From Streptomyces ochraceiscleroticus (GTDB lineage Bacteria; Actinomycetota; Actinomycetes; Streptomycetales; Streptomycetaceae): a DNA stretch of 64,000 nt. Shown one piece after another: positions 8,711-15,713 of the stretch. Location of the stretch: positions 1 to 64,000 of the forward strand of contig NZ_JOAX01000027.1 in NCBI RefSeq assembly GCF_000720485.1, in the 5' to 3' direction. Below the pieces are notes generated by a model. The model was not told the origin of the DNA and searched no databases. It saw only the letters and a list, made by a program, of their open reading frames with translations. The stretch's first letter is position 1. The number at the start of each line of letters is the position of its first letter. The position numbers were made by a program, and so were the translations under genes.

Positions 8711-8747
8711 GAGCGGGACGGGAGCCGGACGGGGCGGAACACCGGCG

Positions 8748-8782
8748 GGGCAGGCGGCCGGTCTTCCGCCCTCCGCCTGCCC
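8748..8782. terminator. Hairpin after tctA
   Basis: GGGCAGGCGG (8748-8757) and CCGCCTGCCC (8773-8782) form a perfect 10-bp stem with a 15-base loop, 37 bp after the tctA stop and ahead of the next promoter. Probable end of the tctCBA transcript. Confidence 0.6.
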
Positions 8783-8800
8783 GGCGCCCGGGCGAAAGAC

Positions 8801-8814
8801 CGGGTTATCCACAG
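8801..8814 (+). other. DnaA-box-like motif CGGGTTATCCACAG
   Basis: The 14-mer contains TTATCCACA, identical to the classical DnaA-box consensus (Streptomyces boxes are usually TTGTCCACA). It lies 40 bp before the methyltransferase-NUDIX start. The same 14-mer occurs in reverse at 2554-2567, upstream of the PPOX gene. Isolated boxes do not make an origin; they may act as DnaA-responsive promoter elements or be chance. Confidence 0.3.
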
Positions 8815-8853
8815 GTCAGAGCGATTGTCAGTGGCGCCTGTCACGATCTGTGC

Positions 8854-10017
8854 ATGACTACCGACATGCCGGTCACCGACGCCGGTTACTGGGAATCCGC
8901 CGCCGAGCGGTTCGACGACGAGCCCGATCACGGGCTGCGCGATCCCGCGGTACGGGCCGCCTGGGCGGACCGGCTGCGGGACTGGCTGCCGGCCGGGCCG
9001 TCCGACGTCCTCGACCTCGGCTGCGGCACGGGCAGCCTGGCCCTGCTCGCCGCCGAGCAGGGCCACCGCGTCACGGGGATCGACCGCTCGCCGCGGATGG
9101 TGGACAAGGCCCGCGCCAAGTTCGCGGCGGCGCGGCCCGATGACCGGACGCAGGCCGCGCGGCTGATGGTCGGCGACGCCGCCGAACCGCCGGTGGGGGA
9201 GCGGCAGTTCGACGCGGTCCTGGTCCGGCATCTGCTGTGGGCACTGCCCGATCCGGAGGCGGTGCTGCGCCGGTGGGTCCGGCTGCTGCGGCCCGGGGGC
9301 CGGCTGGTGCTGATCGAGGGCCGGTGGGGCGAGTCCGACCCGATCGGCATCACGGCCGCCGAACTGGAGGGGCTGACCGCTCCGCTGGCCCGCCGCACGC
9401 ATCTGGAGAGACTCGCGGATCCCGTGCTGTGGGGCAGGGAGGTGCGGGACGAGCGGTACGCGCTGGTGGTCCACCCCGCGCCGCCGGCCCGCCATACGGA
9501 GGTGATCGATGTCCATCTGATCCTGCGCCGCGGGGACGAGGTGCTGCTCGCCCGGCGCGCGAACACCGGATACGCGGACGGGCTGCTGCACGCACCCAGC
9601 GGGCACGCCGAGGACGGTGAGGACGTCCGGGAGGCGATGATCCGGGAGGCGGCCGAGGAGACCGGGCTGCGGCTGACCGCGTCGGACCTCCGGGTCGCGC
9701 TGGTCATGCAGCACCGCGCGCCGGACGGGCGGCCGCGGATCGGCTGGTTCTTCGAGGCGGCGTACGGCGCGGGCGGCGAGCCGGTCAACCGCGAGCCGGA
9801 GAAGTGCTCCCAGCTCGCGTGGTTCCCGCTCGACGCGCTGCCGGACGACATGGTCGCGTACTGCAGGGCGGGCCTGGACGCGTACCGCACGGGCCGGCGC
9901 TTCGTCCTGCACTGGCACCGGCCCGGCGACTCCCTCGCGTACGACCCGGCGGGCCCGGACCGCGCGGTGCCGCTGCCGCAGAGCACGGGCGGCCGTATCG
10001 CGGAAACGGAGGGGTGA
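8854..10017 (+). CDS. Class I SAM methyltransferase-NUDIX hydrolase fusion
   Basis: 387 residues. The N-terminal domain (about 10-160) is a class I methyltransferase: motif I VLDLGCGTG (53-60), an acidic residue in GIDRS, and a LLRPGGRLVLIEG strand. The C-terminal domain (about 215-370) is a NUDIX hydrolase with a complete box from Gly250 (GHAEDGE) through REAAEETGL at 264-272. NUDIX enzymes cleave nucleoside-diphosphate-linked compounds; what the methyltransferase modifies is unknown. The first ATG after tctA that gives the full methyltransferase N-terminus is 8854. Standalone, flanked by a terminator upstream and repeat-rich DNA downstream. Confidence 0.85.
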   Translation: MTTDMPVTDAGYWESAAERFDDEPDHGLRDPAVRAAWADRLRDWLPAGPSDVLDLGCGTGSLALLAAEQGHRVTGIDRSPRMVDKARAKFAAARPDDRTQAARLMVGDAAEPPVGERQFDAVLVRHLLWALPDPEAVLRRWVRLLRPGGRLVLIEGRWGESDPIGITAAELEGLTAPLARRTHLERLADPVLWGREVRDERYALVVHPAPPARHTEVIDVHLILRRGDEVLLARRANTGYADGLLHAPSGHAEDGEDVREAMIREAAEETGLRLTASDLRVALVMQHRAPDGRPRIGWFFEAAYGAGGEPVNREPEKCSQLAWFPLDALPDDMVAYCRAGLDAYRTGRRFVLHWHRPGDSLAYDPAGPDRAVPLPQSTGGRIAETEG

Positions 10018-10385
10018 GGAGGGCGGGGGATGAGGAAGGCACGCGGGATGCGGAGACGACGGCGAGGAGGGCGATAGCGAGGAGGGTGACGGCGAGTCGG
10101 ACGAGGCGACGTGGGTGACGGCGAGTCAGGCGGCGGCGACGAGGGTGGCGGCGAGGAACGCGGGGGCGACGAGGATGACGGAGAGGAGAACGGGGGCGGT
10201 CGCGCCGATCGAAGGCAGTGCCCGGCCAGTGAGCGCGGGGCGTGTGGGCGTGGGGTGTCTGGGCGCGGGGCATGTAGACGCGGAGCGTCTGGGCGTGGGG
10301 CGTGGTGGGCCGGTGCGGGAGCGGGGGCGGAGCACAATGGCTGGGACAAAGGTTCTGTAGCCTCACCTCTACCGGGAGTGTCACC
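10018..10385. other. 368-bp gene-poor stretch of low-complexity GGCG/GAGG repeats
   Basis: No convincing gene. The first half repeats GGCGAGGAGGG-like and GACGGCGAGTC-like words. The second half repeats GGGCGTG(G)GG(C/T)GT words, including GGGCGTGGGGTGTCTGGGCG and GTCTGGGCGTGGGGCGTG. The short frames here are repeats rather than protein-like. The end carries the GGGAG ribosome site of the GntR gene. Confidence 0.5.
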
Positions 10386-10775
10386 GTGGCCCTGCACCCT
10401 CTGCAGCTTGTCGTCGATCCGGAAGCGGCGGACGCGCCGTACGAGCAGGTCCGCACCCAGATCGCCGAGCAGGCCCGGAGCGGGCGGCTGCCGGCCGGGT
10501 TCCGGCTGCCGACGGTGCGCGGGCTGGCGGGGGAGCTGGGACTGGCAGCGAACACCGTGGCCAAGGCGTACCGGGCGCTGGAGAGCGACGGGGTGATCGA
10601 GACCCGGGGCCGTAACGGTACGTTCGTCGCGGCCGCCGGGGACGCGGGGGCTCAGCAGGCCGCGGAGGCCGCCCTGGCCTTCGCCCAGCGGGCGCAGCGG
10701 CTCGGCCTTGACCACCAGACCGCGCTGACCGCCGCGGTGACGGCCCTGCGCGCCACGTACGGCGAGGACGGGTGA
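10386..10775 (+). CDS. Short GntR regulator of the YtrA type
   Basis: 129 residues. N-terminal winged helix: PYEQVRTQIAEQARSG, then LPTVRGLAGELGLAANTVAK (recognition helix) and ALESDGVIETRGRNGTFV (wing). The C-terminal part is a short helical tail without a ligand-binding domain, as in YtrA-type GntR proteins. These usually repress an adjacent ABC transporter operon, but none is present here, so the target is unclear. GTG start with GGGAG 7 bases upstream. The stop lies inside the first copy of a 32-bp tandem repeat. Confidence 0.9.
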   Translation: MALHPLQLVVDPEAADAPYEQVRTQIAEQARSGRLPAGFRLPTVRGLAGELGLAANTVAKAYRALESDGVIETRGRNGTFVAAAGDAGAQQAAEAALAFAQRAQRLGLDHQTALTAAVTALRATYGEDG

Positions 10776-10832
10776 CCACCCCACCAGCCACCACCCACCC
10801 CGGGTGACCACTCCACCAGCCACCACCCACCC
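10769..10832. repeat. 32-bp tandem duplication across the GntR stop codon
   Basis: Two adjacent 32-base copies (10769-10800 and 10801-10832) beginning CGGGTGACCAC differ at one base. The first copy supplies the last glycine and TGA of the GntR gene, so the duplication extends the 3' untranslated region without altering the protein. Confidence 0.9.
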
Positions 10833-10949
10833 GCATCGGGACTGCCGAGGCGTAAGGTGGCCTTGCTAACCCGTCGTTCAGTAAGCCGTACGGATTCCGG
10901 GCAGCCTCACTGCGGAGTCCGTGCCGAGGAATCCGGAGGTGGGCGCGTC

Positions 10950-11732
10950 ATGGCCAGCAAGAAGGCGCTTGTTCGGCGGCCGAGTCCGCGGCTCGCGGAA
11001 GGGCTGGTCACGCACATCGACCGGCGGCCGGTGGATGCCGGGCTCGCGCTGCGGCAGTGGGAGGCGTACGTCGGGACGCTGCAGGCGCACGGCTGGGAGA
11101 CCGCCGAGGTGCCGCCCGCCGACGACTGCCCGGACGGCGTTTTCGTCGAGGACACCATGGTGGTGTACCGCAACGCCGCGCTGATCTCGCGGCCCGGCGC
11201 GGACGAGCGGAAGCCGGAGACCGCGGCGGCCGCGGAGACCGTCGAGGGGCTCGGCTGCTTCGTGGCCCGGGTCCGCGCGCCGGGGACGCTGGACGGCGGG
11301 GACGTGCTGAAAATCGGCGGCACGGTGTACGTGGGCCGCGGCGGGCGCACCAACGGGGACGGAGTGCGCCAAATTCGGGCTGCTTTCGAGCCATTGGGGG
11401 CGCGGGTCGTCGCCGTACCGGTCAGCAAGGTCCTGCACCTGAAGTCGGCCGTTACCGCACTTCCCGACGGCACCGTCATCGGATACCCGCCGCTCGTCGA
11501 CGACGAGGCGCGCGCACTCTTCCCGCGCTTCCTGGCCGTGCCGGAGGAGAGCGGCTCCCACGTCGTGCTGCTGGGCGGTGGAAAACTGCTGATGGCGGCC
11601 AGTGCGCCGAAGAGCGCCGAGCTGTTCGCCGACCTCGGGTACACGCCGGTGCCCGTCGACATCGGTGAGTTCGAGAAGCTGGAGGGGTGTGTGACGTGTC
11701 TGTCCGTACGCCTGCGGGAGCTGCCCGCGTGA
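10950..11732 (+). CDS. Dimethylarginine dimethylaminohydrolase-like protein (DDAH family)
   Basis: 260 residues with the pentein (guanidine-modifying) fold pattern. Visible elements are acidic substrate-binding loops DGVFVEDTMVV (62-72) and GTLDGGD (112-118), catalytic His163 in VLHLKSAV, and a C-terminal catalytic Cys in CVTCLSVRL (Cys250, with Cys247 nearby). DDAH hydrolyses N-methylated arginines to citrulline and methylamines; in bacteria the natural substrate may be another guanidino compound. ATG at 10950 with GGAGG 11 bases upstream. The pirin gene follows 18 bp downstream and is probably co-transcribed. Confidence 0.9.
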   Translation: MASKKALVRRPSPRLAEGLVTHIDRRPVDAGLALRQWEAYVGTLQAHGWETAEVPPADDCPDGVFVEDTMVVYRNAALISRPGADERKPETAAAAETVEGLGCFVARVRAPGTLDGGDVLKIGGTVYVGRGGRTNGDGVRQIRAAFEPLGARVVAVPVSKVLHLKSAVTALPDGTVIGYPPLVDDEARALFPRFLAVPEESGSHVVLLGGGKLLMAASAPKSAELFADLGYTPVPVDIGEFEKLEGCVTCLSVRLRELPA

Positions 11733-11750
11733 CCGCCATATCGTGACCGC

Positions 11751-12713
11751 ATGAGCAACCTCGATCTCAAGCCCGCGGCCAGTCTCTGCGGGGGCGGAGG
11801 CCGGACCGGGCCGGTCCGTGACGTCCAGCCAGGCAAGCAGGTTCCGCTGGGGGAGTCCACGCTGGTCCGCAGACTGCTGCCGAACCTGGGCCGCAGGATG
11901 GTGGGCGCGTGGTGCTTCGTGGACCACTACGGTCCGGACGACATCGCCGGGGAGCCCGGGATGCAGGTGCCGCCGCATCCGCACATGGGGCTGCAGACGG
12001 TCACCTGGCTGCGCGAGGGCGAGGTGCTGCACCGCGACAGCCTCGGCTCCCTGCAGACCGTACGGCCGCGGGAGCTGGGCCTGATGACCTCGGGCCGGGC
12101 GATCGCGCACTCGGAGGAGTCGCCGCGCGACCACACCCGGGTGCTGCACGGCGCGCAGCTCTGGGTCGCGCTGCCGAACGAACAGCGGGGGAAGGCGCCG
12201 TCGTTCGAGCACCATGCCGAGCTGCCGGTGATCACCGGGGGCGGCGGGCTGAGCGCGACGGTGATCCTCGGGGAGCTGGCGGGCGCGCGGTCGCCCGGCA
12301 CGATCCACTCGCCGCTGGTCGGCGCGGACATCACGATCGGCGCGGGGACGCACGTACGGCTGCCGCTGGAGAGCGACTTCGAGTACGCCGTGCTGACGAT
12401 CGAGGGGGAGACCGAGGTGGACGGCGTACGGCTCGGGCCCGGCTCGCTGCTGTACCTCGGGTGCGGGCGCGGCGAGCTGCCGGTGCGCTCGGACGTCCAC
12501 AGCAGCCTGATGCTGCTGGGCGGGCTGCCGTTCGAGGAACGGATCGTCATGTGGTGGAACTTCGTCGCGCGCAGCGGTGAGGAGGTGGCGGCGGCGCGGG
12601 AGGCGTGGATGGCGGGGGAGCGCTTCGGGACGGTGCACGGCTACGACGGGCCGCCGCTGCCGGCCCCGGCCCTGCCGCCGGTGCCGCTCAAGCCGCGGGG
12701 GCGCCGGCGGTGA
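11751..12713 (+). CDS. Pirin family protein
   Basis: 320 residues forming a bicupin. The N-terminal cupin contains the iron ligands in pirin spacing: His76 and His78 in PPHPHMGLQT, and His120 with Glu122 in AIAHSEES. The C-terminal cupin is less conserved, as is normal. Bacterial pirins include quercetin dioxygenases and partners of metabolic enzymes or regulators, so the specific function is open. Starts 18 bp after the DDAH gene on the same strand. A Pro/Arg-rich tail precedes the stop, and a degenerate repeat tract begins immediately downstream. Confidence 0.9.
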   Translation: MSNLDLKPAASLCGGGGRTGPVRDVQPGKQVPLGESTLVRRLLPNLGRRMVGAWCFVDHYGPDDIAGEPGMQVPPHPHMGLQTVTWLREGEVLHRDSLGSLQTVRPRELGLMTSGRAIAHSEESPRDHTRVLHGAQLWVALPNEQRGKAPSFEHHAELPVITGGGGLSATVILGELAGARSPGTIHSPLVGADITIGAGTHVRLPLESDFEYAVLTIEGETEVDGVRLGPGSLLYLGCGRGELPVRSDVHSSLMLLGGLPFEERIVMWWNFVARSGEEVAAAREAWMAGERFGTVHGYDGPPLPAPALPPVPLKPRGRRR

Positions 12714-12719
12714 GGCGGC

Positions 12720-12925
12720 CGGCCCGCACCGCCGCGCGTACGGGCCGCACCGCCACCGGTACAAGCCGTACCGCCGAAGACGCGGGCCGCACCGCCGAAG
12801 GCACGGCCCGCACCAACGAAGGCGCGAGCCGCACCGCCACCGGTACAAGCCGTACCGGCGCACGCACGAGCCGCGCCGCCGGCCGCACCACCAAAGGCGC
12901 GGGCCGCCCCGCCGAAGCCGCGCCC
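12720..12925. repeat. Degenerate CCGCACCGCC-type repeat tract between convergent genes
   Basis: About 200 bp built from variants of GGGCCGCACCGCCGAAGGC. A 30-base word beginning GCCGCACCGCCACC occurs identically at 12744-12773 and 12828-12857, exactly 84 bp apart. Translated in one phase it gives Thr/Gly/Arg/Ala repeats of the kind RTATGTSRTAEDAGRTAEG, but there is no start, ribosome site or fold, and it sits between the stops of pirin and the AAA ATPase. Probably slippage-expanded intergenic DNA. Confidence 0.75.
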
Positions 12926-12944
12926 CGCGCCGCCACCCGCGCTC

Positions 12945-14066
12945 TCACAGATACAGCCCCGAGTCCGCGCCCGTGTCCTGGGCGGGGACGGCGGCGGGGC
13001 GGGTGCCGCGGCGCAGTGCGTACAGTTCGGCGAGGCTCGCGCCCTCGCGGCCGATGCCCTCGTCCGAGCCCAGCCAGCCCACCGCTTCCGTGCGCGTGAG
13101 CGGGCCGACCTCGATACGGGCCAGGCAGCGGCCGGGCCGGACCACCGCCGGGTGCAGCCGCTCCAGGTCCTCGTTGGTGGTCACGCCCACGAGGACGTTG
13201 CGGCCCTGGCCCAGCAGGCCGTCCGTGAGGTTGAGGAGCCGGGAGAGCGCCTGCCCGGCGGTGTGCCGGGCCTCGCCGCGGATCAGCTCGTCGCAGTCCT
13301 CCAGGAGCAGCAGCCGCCAGCGGCCCCGGCCGCTCGGGTCGTCCTCGCCGATGGCGATGTCCATCAGATAGCCGACGTCGTTGAAGAGCCGCTCCGGGTC
13401 CAGTACGCAGTCGACCTGGCACCAGTCGCGCCAGGAGCGGGCGAGCGTGCGCAGCGCGGACGTCTTGCCCGTGCCCGGCGGGCCGTGCAGGAGCAGCAGC
13501 CGGCCGGCGATCTCCTCGGGAGTGACCTTCATCAGGCCGTCCAGCGCGTCGGCGACCGGCGCCGTGTAGTTCGGCCGGATCTCCTCCCAGGTGCCGGCGG
13601 AGATCTGCCGGGTGGTGCGGTACGGGCCGCGGCGCGGGGAGTAGTACCAGAAGCCCATGGTGACGTTGGCGGGCTGCGGATCCGGCTCGTCCTCGGCGCC
13701 GTCCGTGGACTGGCCCAGCACCTTCTGGGCCAGCTCGTCGCTGACCGCCGTGACCGTGATGTCGGCGCCGCGGCTCCAGCGCGAGACGAGCAGCGTCCAG
13801 CCCTCGCCCTGGGCGAGGGTCGCGCTCCGGTCGTCGTCGCGCGCTGAACGCAGTACTTCGGCGCCGGGCGGCAGCAGCGTCAGACCCGCCTTGACGCGCT
13901 CCACGGAGCGGCTGCGGGCGTACGGCTGCCGTCCGTTGGCGAACCGCCCCAGGAAGAGGGCGTCCACCACATCGGACGGGGAGTCGCTGTCGTCCATCGT
14001 CAGACGGATCGGCAGCGATTCCTCGGCGGCGGCCGGCGGAAGGTGATCGGCACACATGCCGGCCAT
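12945..14066 (-). CDS. AAA family ATPase with an N-terminal Streptomyces-specific domain
   Basis: 373 residues. Residues 1-150 form an uncharacterised domain (DALFLGRFANGRQPYARS; resembles DUF5925-type). The AAA core follows: Walker A LLHGPPGTGKTS, Walker B RLLLLEDCDELI, sensor 1 VLVGVTTNED, arginine finger region AVVRPGRCLARI. The overall look is that of single-ring AAA remodelling ATPases. No adjacent client or MoxR/VWA partner is seen, so its target is unknown. The start is uncertain: ATG 14066 or 14057, neither with a good ribosome site. The promoter side faces the glycoside hydrolase with about 200 bp between them. Confidence 0.8.
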   Translation of the reverse strand: MAGMCADHLPPAAAEESLPIRLTMDDSDSPSDVVDALFLGRFANGRQPYARSRSVERVKAGLTLLPPGAEVLRSARDDDRSATLAQGEGWTLLVSRWSRGADITVTAVSDELAQKVLGQSTDGAEDEPDPQPANVTMGFWYYSPRRGPYRTTRQISAGTWEEIRPNYTAPVADALDGLMKVTPEEIAGRLLLLHGPPGTGKTSALRTLARSWRDWCQVDCVLDPERLFNDVGYLMDIAIGEDDPSGRGRWRLLLLEDCDELIRGEARHTAGQALSRLLNLTDGLLGQGRNVLVGVTTNEDLERLHPAVVRPGRCLARIEVGPLTRTEAVGWLGSDEGIGREGASLAELYALRRGTRPAAVPAQDTGADSGLYL

Positions 14067-14263
14067 GATCCGGCATGACTCGCGTGGCGTACACGGAATT
14101 TCGGGATTACCCGGGCCGGGTCCGAGACGGACGCGGGCTTGACCGGCACTTGACAGGCGGCGTGGTAGTTCCGTCCACAGCGCAACCGTTACGCGGTATC
14201 GCGGCTCAACAGCCGGTAATCTGACTAGGGTTGCCCGTTGTGGGACGTCATGGGGGGTTACGG

Positions 14264-15625
14264 GTGGCAATACCGGGGCGCACGCGGTGGGCGATCACCG
14301 CGCTTCTCGGCACGGGGGTGACAGTTCTGTCGTTGCTCCTGGTCATGTGCGGGTTTCCGCCGGGGGGACAGGAAGGCAGGGGCGCGAACAACGGAGTGTT
14401 CGGCAGCGCGAACCCGATGGCTCAACTGGGCTGGGGGTTCACGCACACCGAGTTCAGCGCCGACCGCGGCGAGCACACAGCCAAGGTGGCGGCCGACCGG
14501 CTGCTCACCGGCGACCCGATGCCGCAGAACCAGCACATCATGGGCTGGGGCGCGCGCAATCCGGAACCGAGCCCCGGGACATACAACTTCCGTGATCTGG
14601 ACCGGCGACTGGAGCTGATGCGGAGCACCGGTGGCACGCCCGTCCTCACCCTGTGCTGTTCGCCGGACTGGATGAAGGGCGGCAAGGCCGGGAAAACGGA
14701 CTGGGGCGAGCTGGAGAAGGCGCCGAGCCCGGATCACTACGAGGACTTCGCGAAGCTGGCGGGGAAGATAGCGAAACGCTATCCGGAGGTCCGGCACTTC
14801 ATCGTCTGGAACGAATTCAAGGGCTTCTTCGACGAGGACAAGAACCGCTGGGACTACGAGGGGTACACGCGGCTGTACAACCTCGTGTACAAGGAGCTGA
14901 AGAAGGTCGACCCGGGAATCCAGGTCGGCGGGCCGTACGTCGTGATGGACAGCTACGGCCCCGGTGAGGACTCGTACGCGTCCGATCTCGCGGGACCCTG
15001 GGGCTCGGTCGACCAGCGCGTTCTGGACGCGGTGTCGTACTGGAACGAGCACAAGGACGGGGCCGACTTCCTGGCCGTCGACGGCTCCAGTTACACCAAG
15101 GACGATGAGTACGCGCCGGACGAATTCCGGGCGACGGAGAAATTCGGCGACGTGACGCGGTGGCTGCGCCAGGAGACCGGACTGCCGGTGTGGTGGTCGG
15201 AGTGGTACGTCGAGGTCGCGGACGAGAACGACGACCGGAACGGCTGGAGCGAGCCGCACCGTACCGCGGTCCAGGCCGCCGCGATGATGGAGATGGCGCG
15301 GTCCGGCGTGGCCACCGCGCTGTACTGGAATCCGCAGAACGAGGGCAAGGACTGCCCCGGCTGCCTGTGGCGCAGTACGCAACTGGACGACGGCGGCGGC
15401 GAATTGCCGATGATGAAACTGCTCGGGAAATTCGGGAAGGAATTCCCGCCGGGGACCACATTCCGGTCCGTTTCCGTCGCGCCGGAAGACCGGCCGAATG
15501 TACGGGTGCTCGCCGACGACGACTCCGTACTGGTGATCAACACCCTCGACCGCCTCATCCAGGCCAAGATCGACGGCAGGACCTTCGACATGCCGGGTTA
15601 CGGGCTGCGCTGGCTGAAGCGCTGA
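14264..15625 (+). CDS. Exported glycoside hydrolase (GH39/clan A-like, xylosidase type)
   Basis: 453 residues from a GTG with GGGGGG 6 bases upstream. The N-terminus has one hydrophobic segment and a cysteine (TVLSLLLVMCGFPPGG), which could be a signal anchor or a lipobox-like site. The catalytic domain is a TIM barrel of clan GH-A type: acid/base Glu in HFIVWNEFKGFF and nucleophile Glu in VWWSEWYVE, with a late aromatic strand ATALYWNPQNE. This resembles family 39 beta-xylosidases and related polysaccharide hydrolases. It converges on the polysaccharide operon and may trim or release that polymer; this is inferred from position only. Confidence 0.8.
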   Translation: MAIPGRTRWAITALLGTGVTVLSLLLVMCGFPPGGQEGRGANNGVFGSANPMAQLGWGFTHTEFSADRGEHTAKVAADRLLTGDPMPQNQHIMGWGARNPEPSPGTYNFRDLDRRLELMRSTGGTPVLTLCCSPDWMKGGKAGKTDWGELEKAPSPDHYEDFAKLAGKIAKRYPEVRHFIVWNEFKGFFDEDKNRWDYEGYTRLYNLVYKELKKVDPGIQVGGPYVVMDSYGPGEDSYASDLAGPWGSVDQRVLDAVSYWNEHKDGADFLAVDGSSYTKDDEYAPDEFRATEKFGDVTRWLRQETGLPVWWSEWYVEVADENDDRNGWSEPHRTAVQAAAMMEMARSGVATALYWNPQNEGKDCPGCLWRSTQLDDGGGELPMMKLLGKFGKEFPPGTTFRSVSVAPEDRPNVRVLADDDSVLVINTLDRLIQAKIDGRTFDMPGYGLRWLKR

Positions 15626-15631
15626 AGGGCG

Positions 15632-15667
15632 ACGGCCCCCGTCCCGTACTTACGGGGCGGGGGCCGT
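15632..15667. terminator. Strong bidirectional hairpin between glycoside hydrolase and flippase genes
   Basis: The 17-base arms (15632-15648 and 15651-15667) pair with one G-T mismatch around a 2-base loop, 6 bp after the hydrolase stop and 46 bp from the convergent flippase stop. Just after it, three imperfect copies of a 14-base word ending in TCTCCTG or CCTCCT occupy 15672-15712. Confidence 0.75.
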
Positions 15668-15713
15668 TCCTACGAGAGCGTCTCCTGTGAGACGTCTCCT
15701 GGGGGAGCGCCTC

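Noticed and set aside
2554..8814. Replication origin from DnaA-box-like words
   Set aside because: Only two boxes 6 kb apart, with no cluster, AT-rich unwinding region or dnaA/dnaN.
7270..8853. Upstream extension of the methyltransferase-NUDIX frame through tctA
   Set aside because: Encodes Arg/His-rich shadow sequence of tctA; the methyltransferase homology and the tctA terminator place the start at 8854.
10115..10360. 81-codon frame in the repeat-rich gap before the GntR gene
   Set aside because: Repeats of GVG/GAG-like words follow the DNA repeat, with no ribosome site and no protein-like pattern.
10018..10385. Possible CRISPR or phage-attachment repeats
   Set aside because: Repeats are short, degenerate and unspaced; no cas genes, integrase or tRNA in the window.
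12605..13099. Frame encoding Thr/Gly/Arg repeats over the 12.7-kb tract
   Set aside because: Starts inside pirin, lacks a ribosome site and has no domain; kept as a repeat, not a gene.
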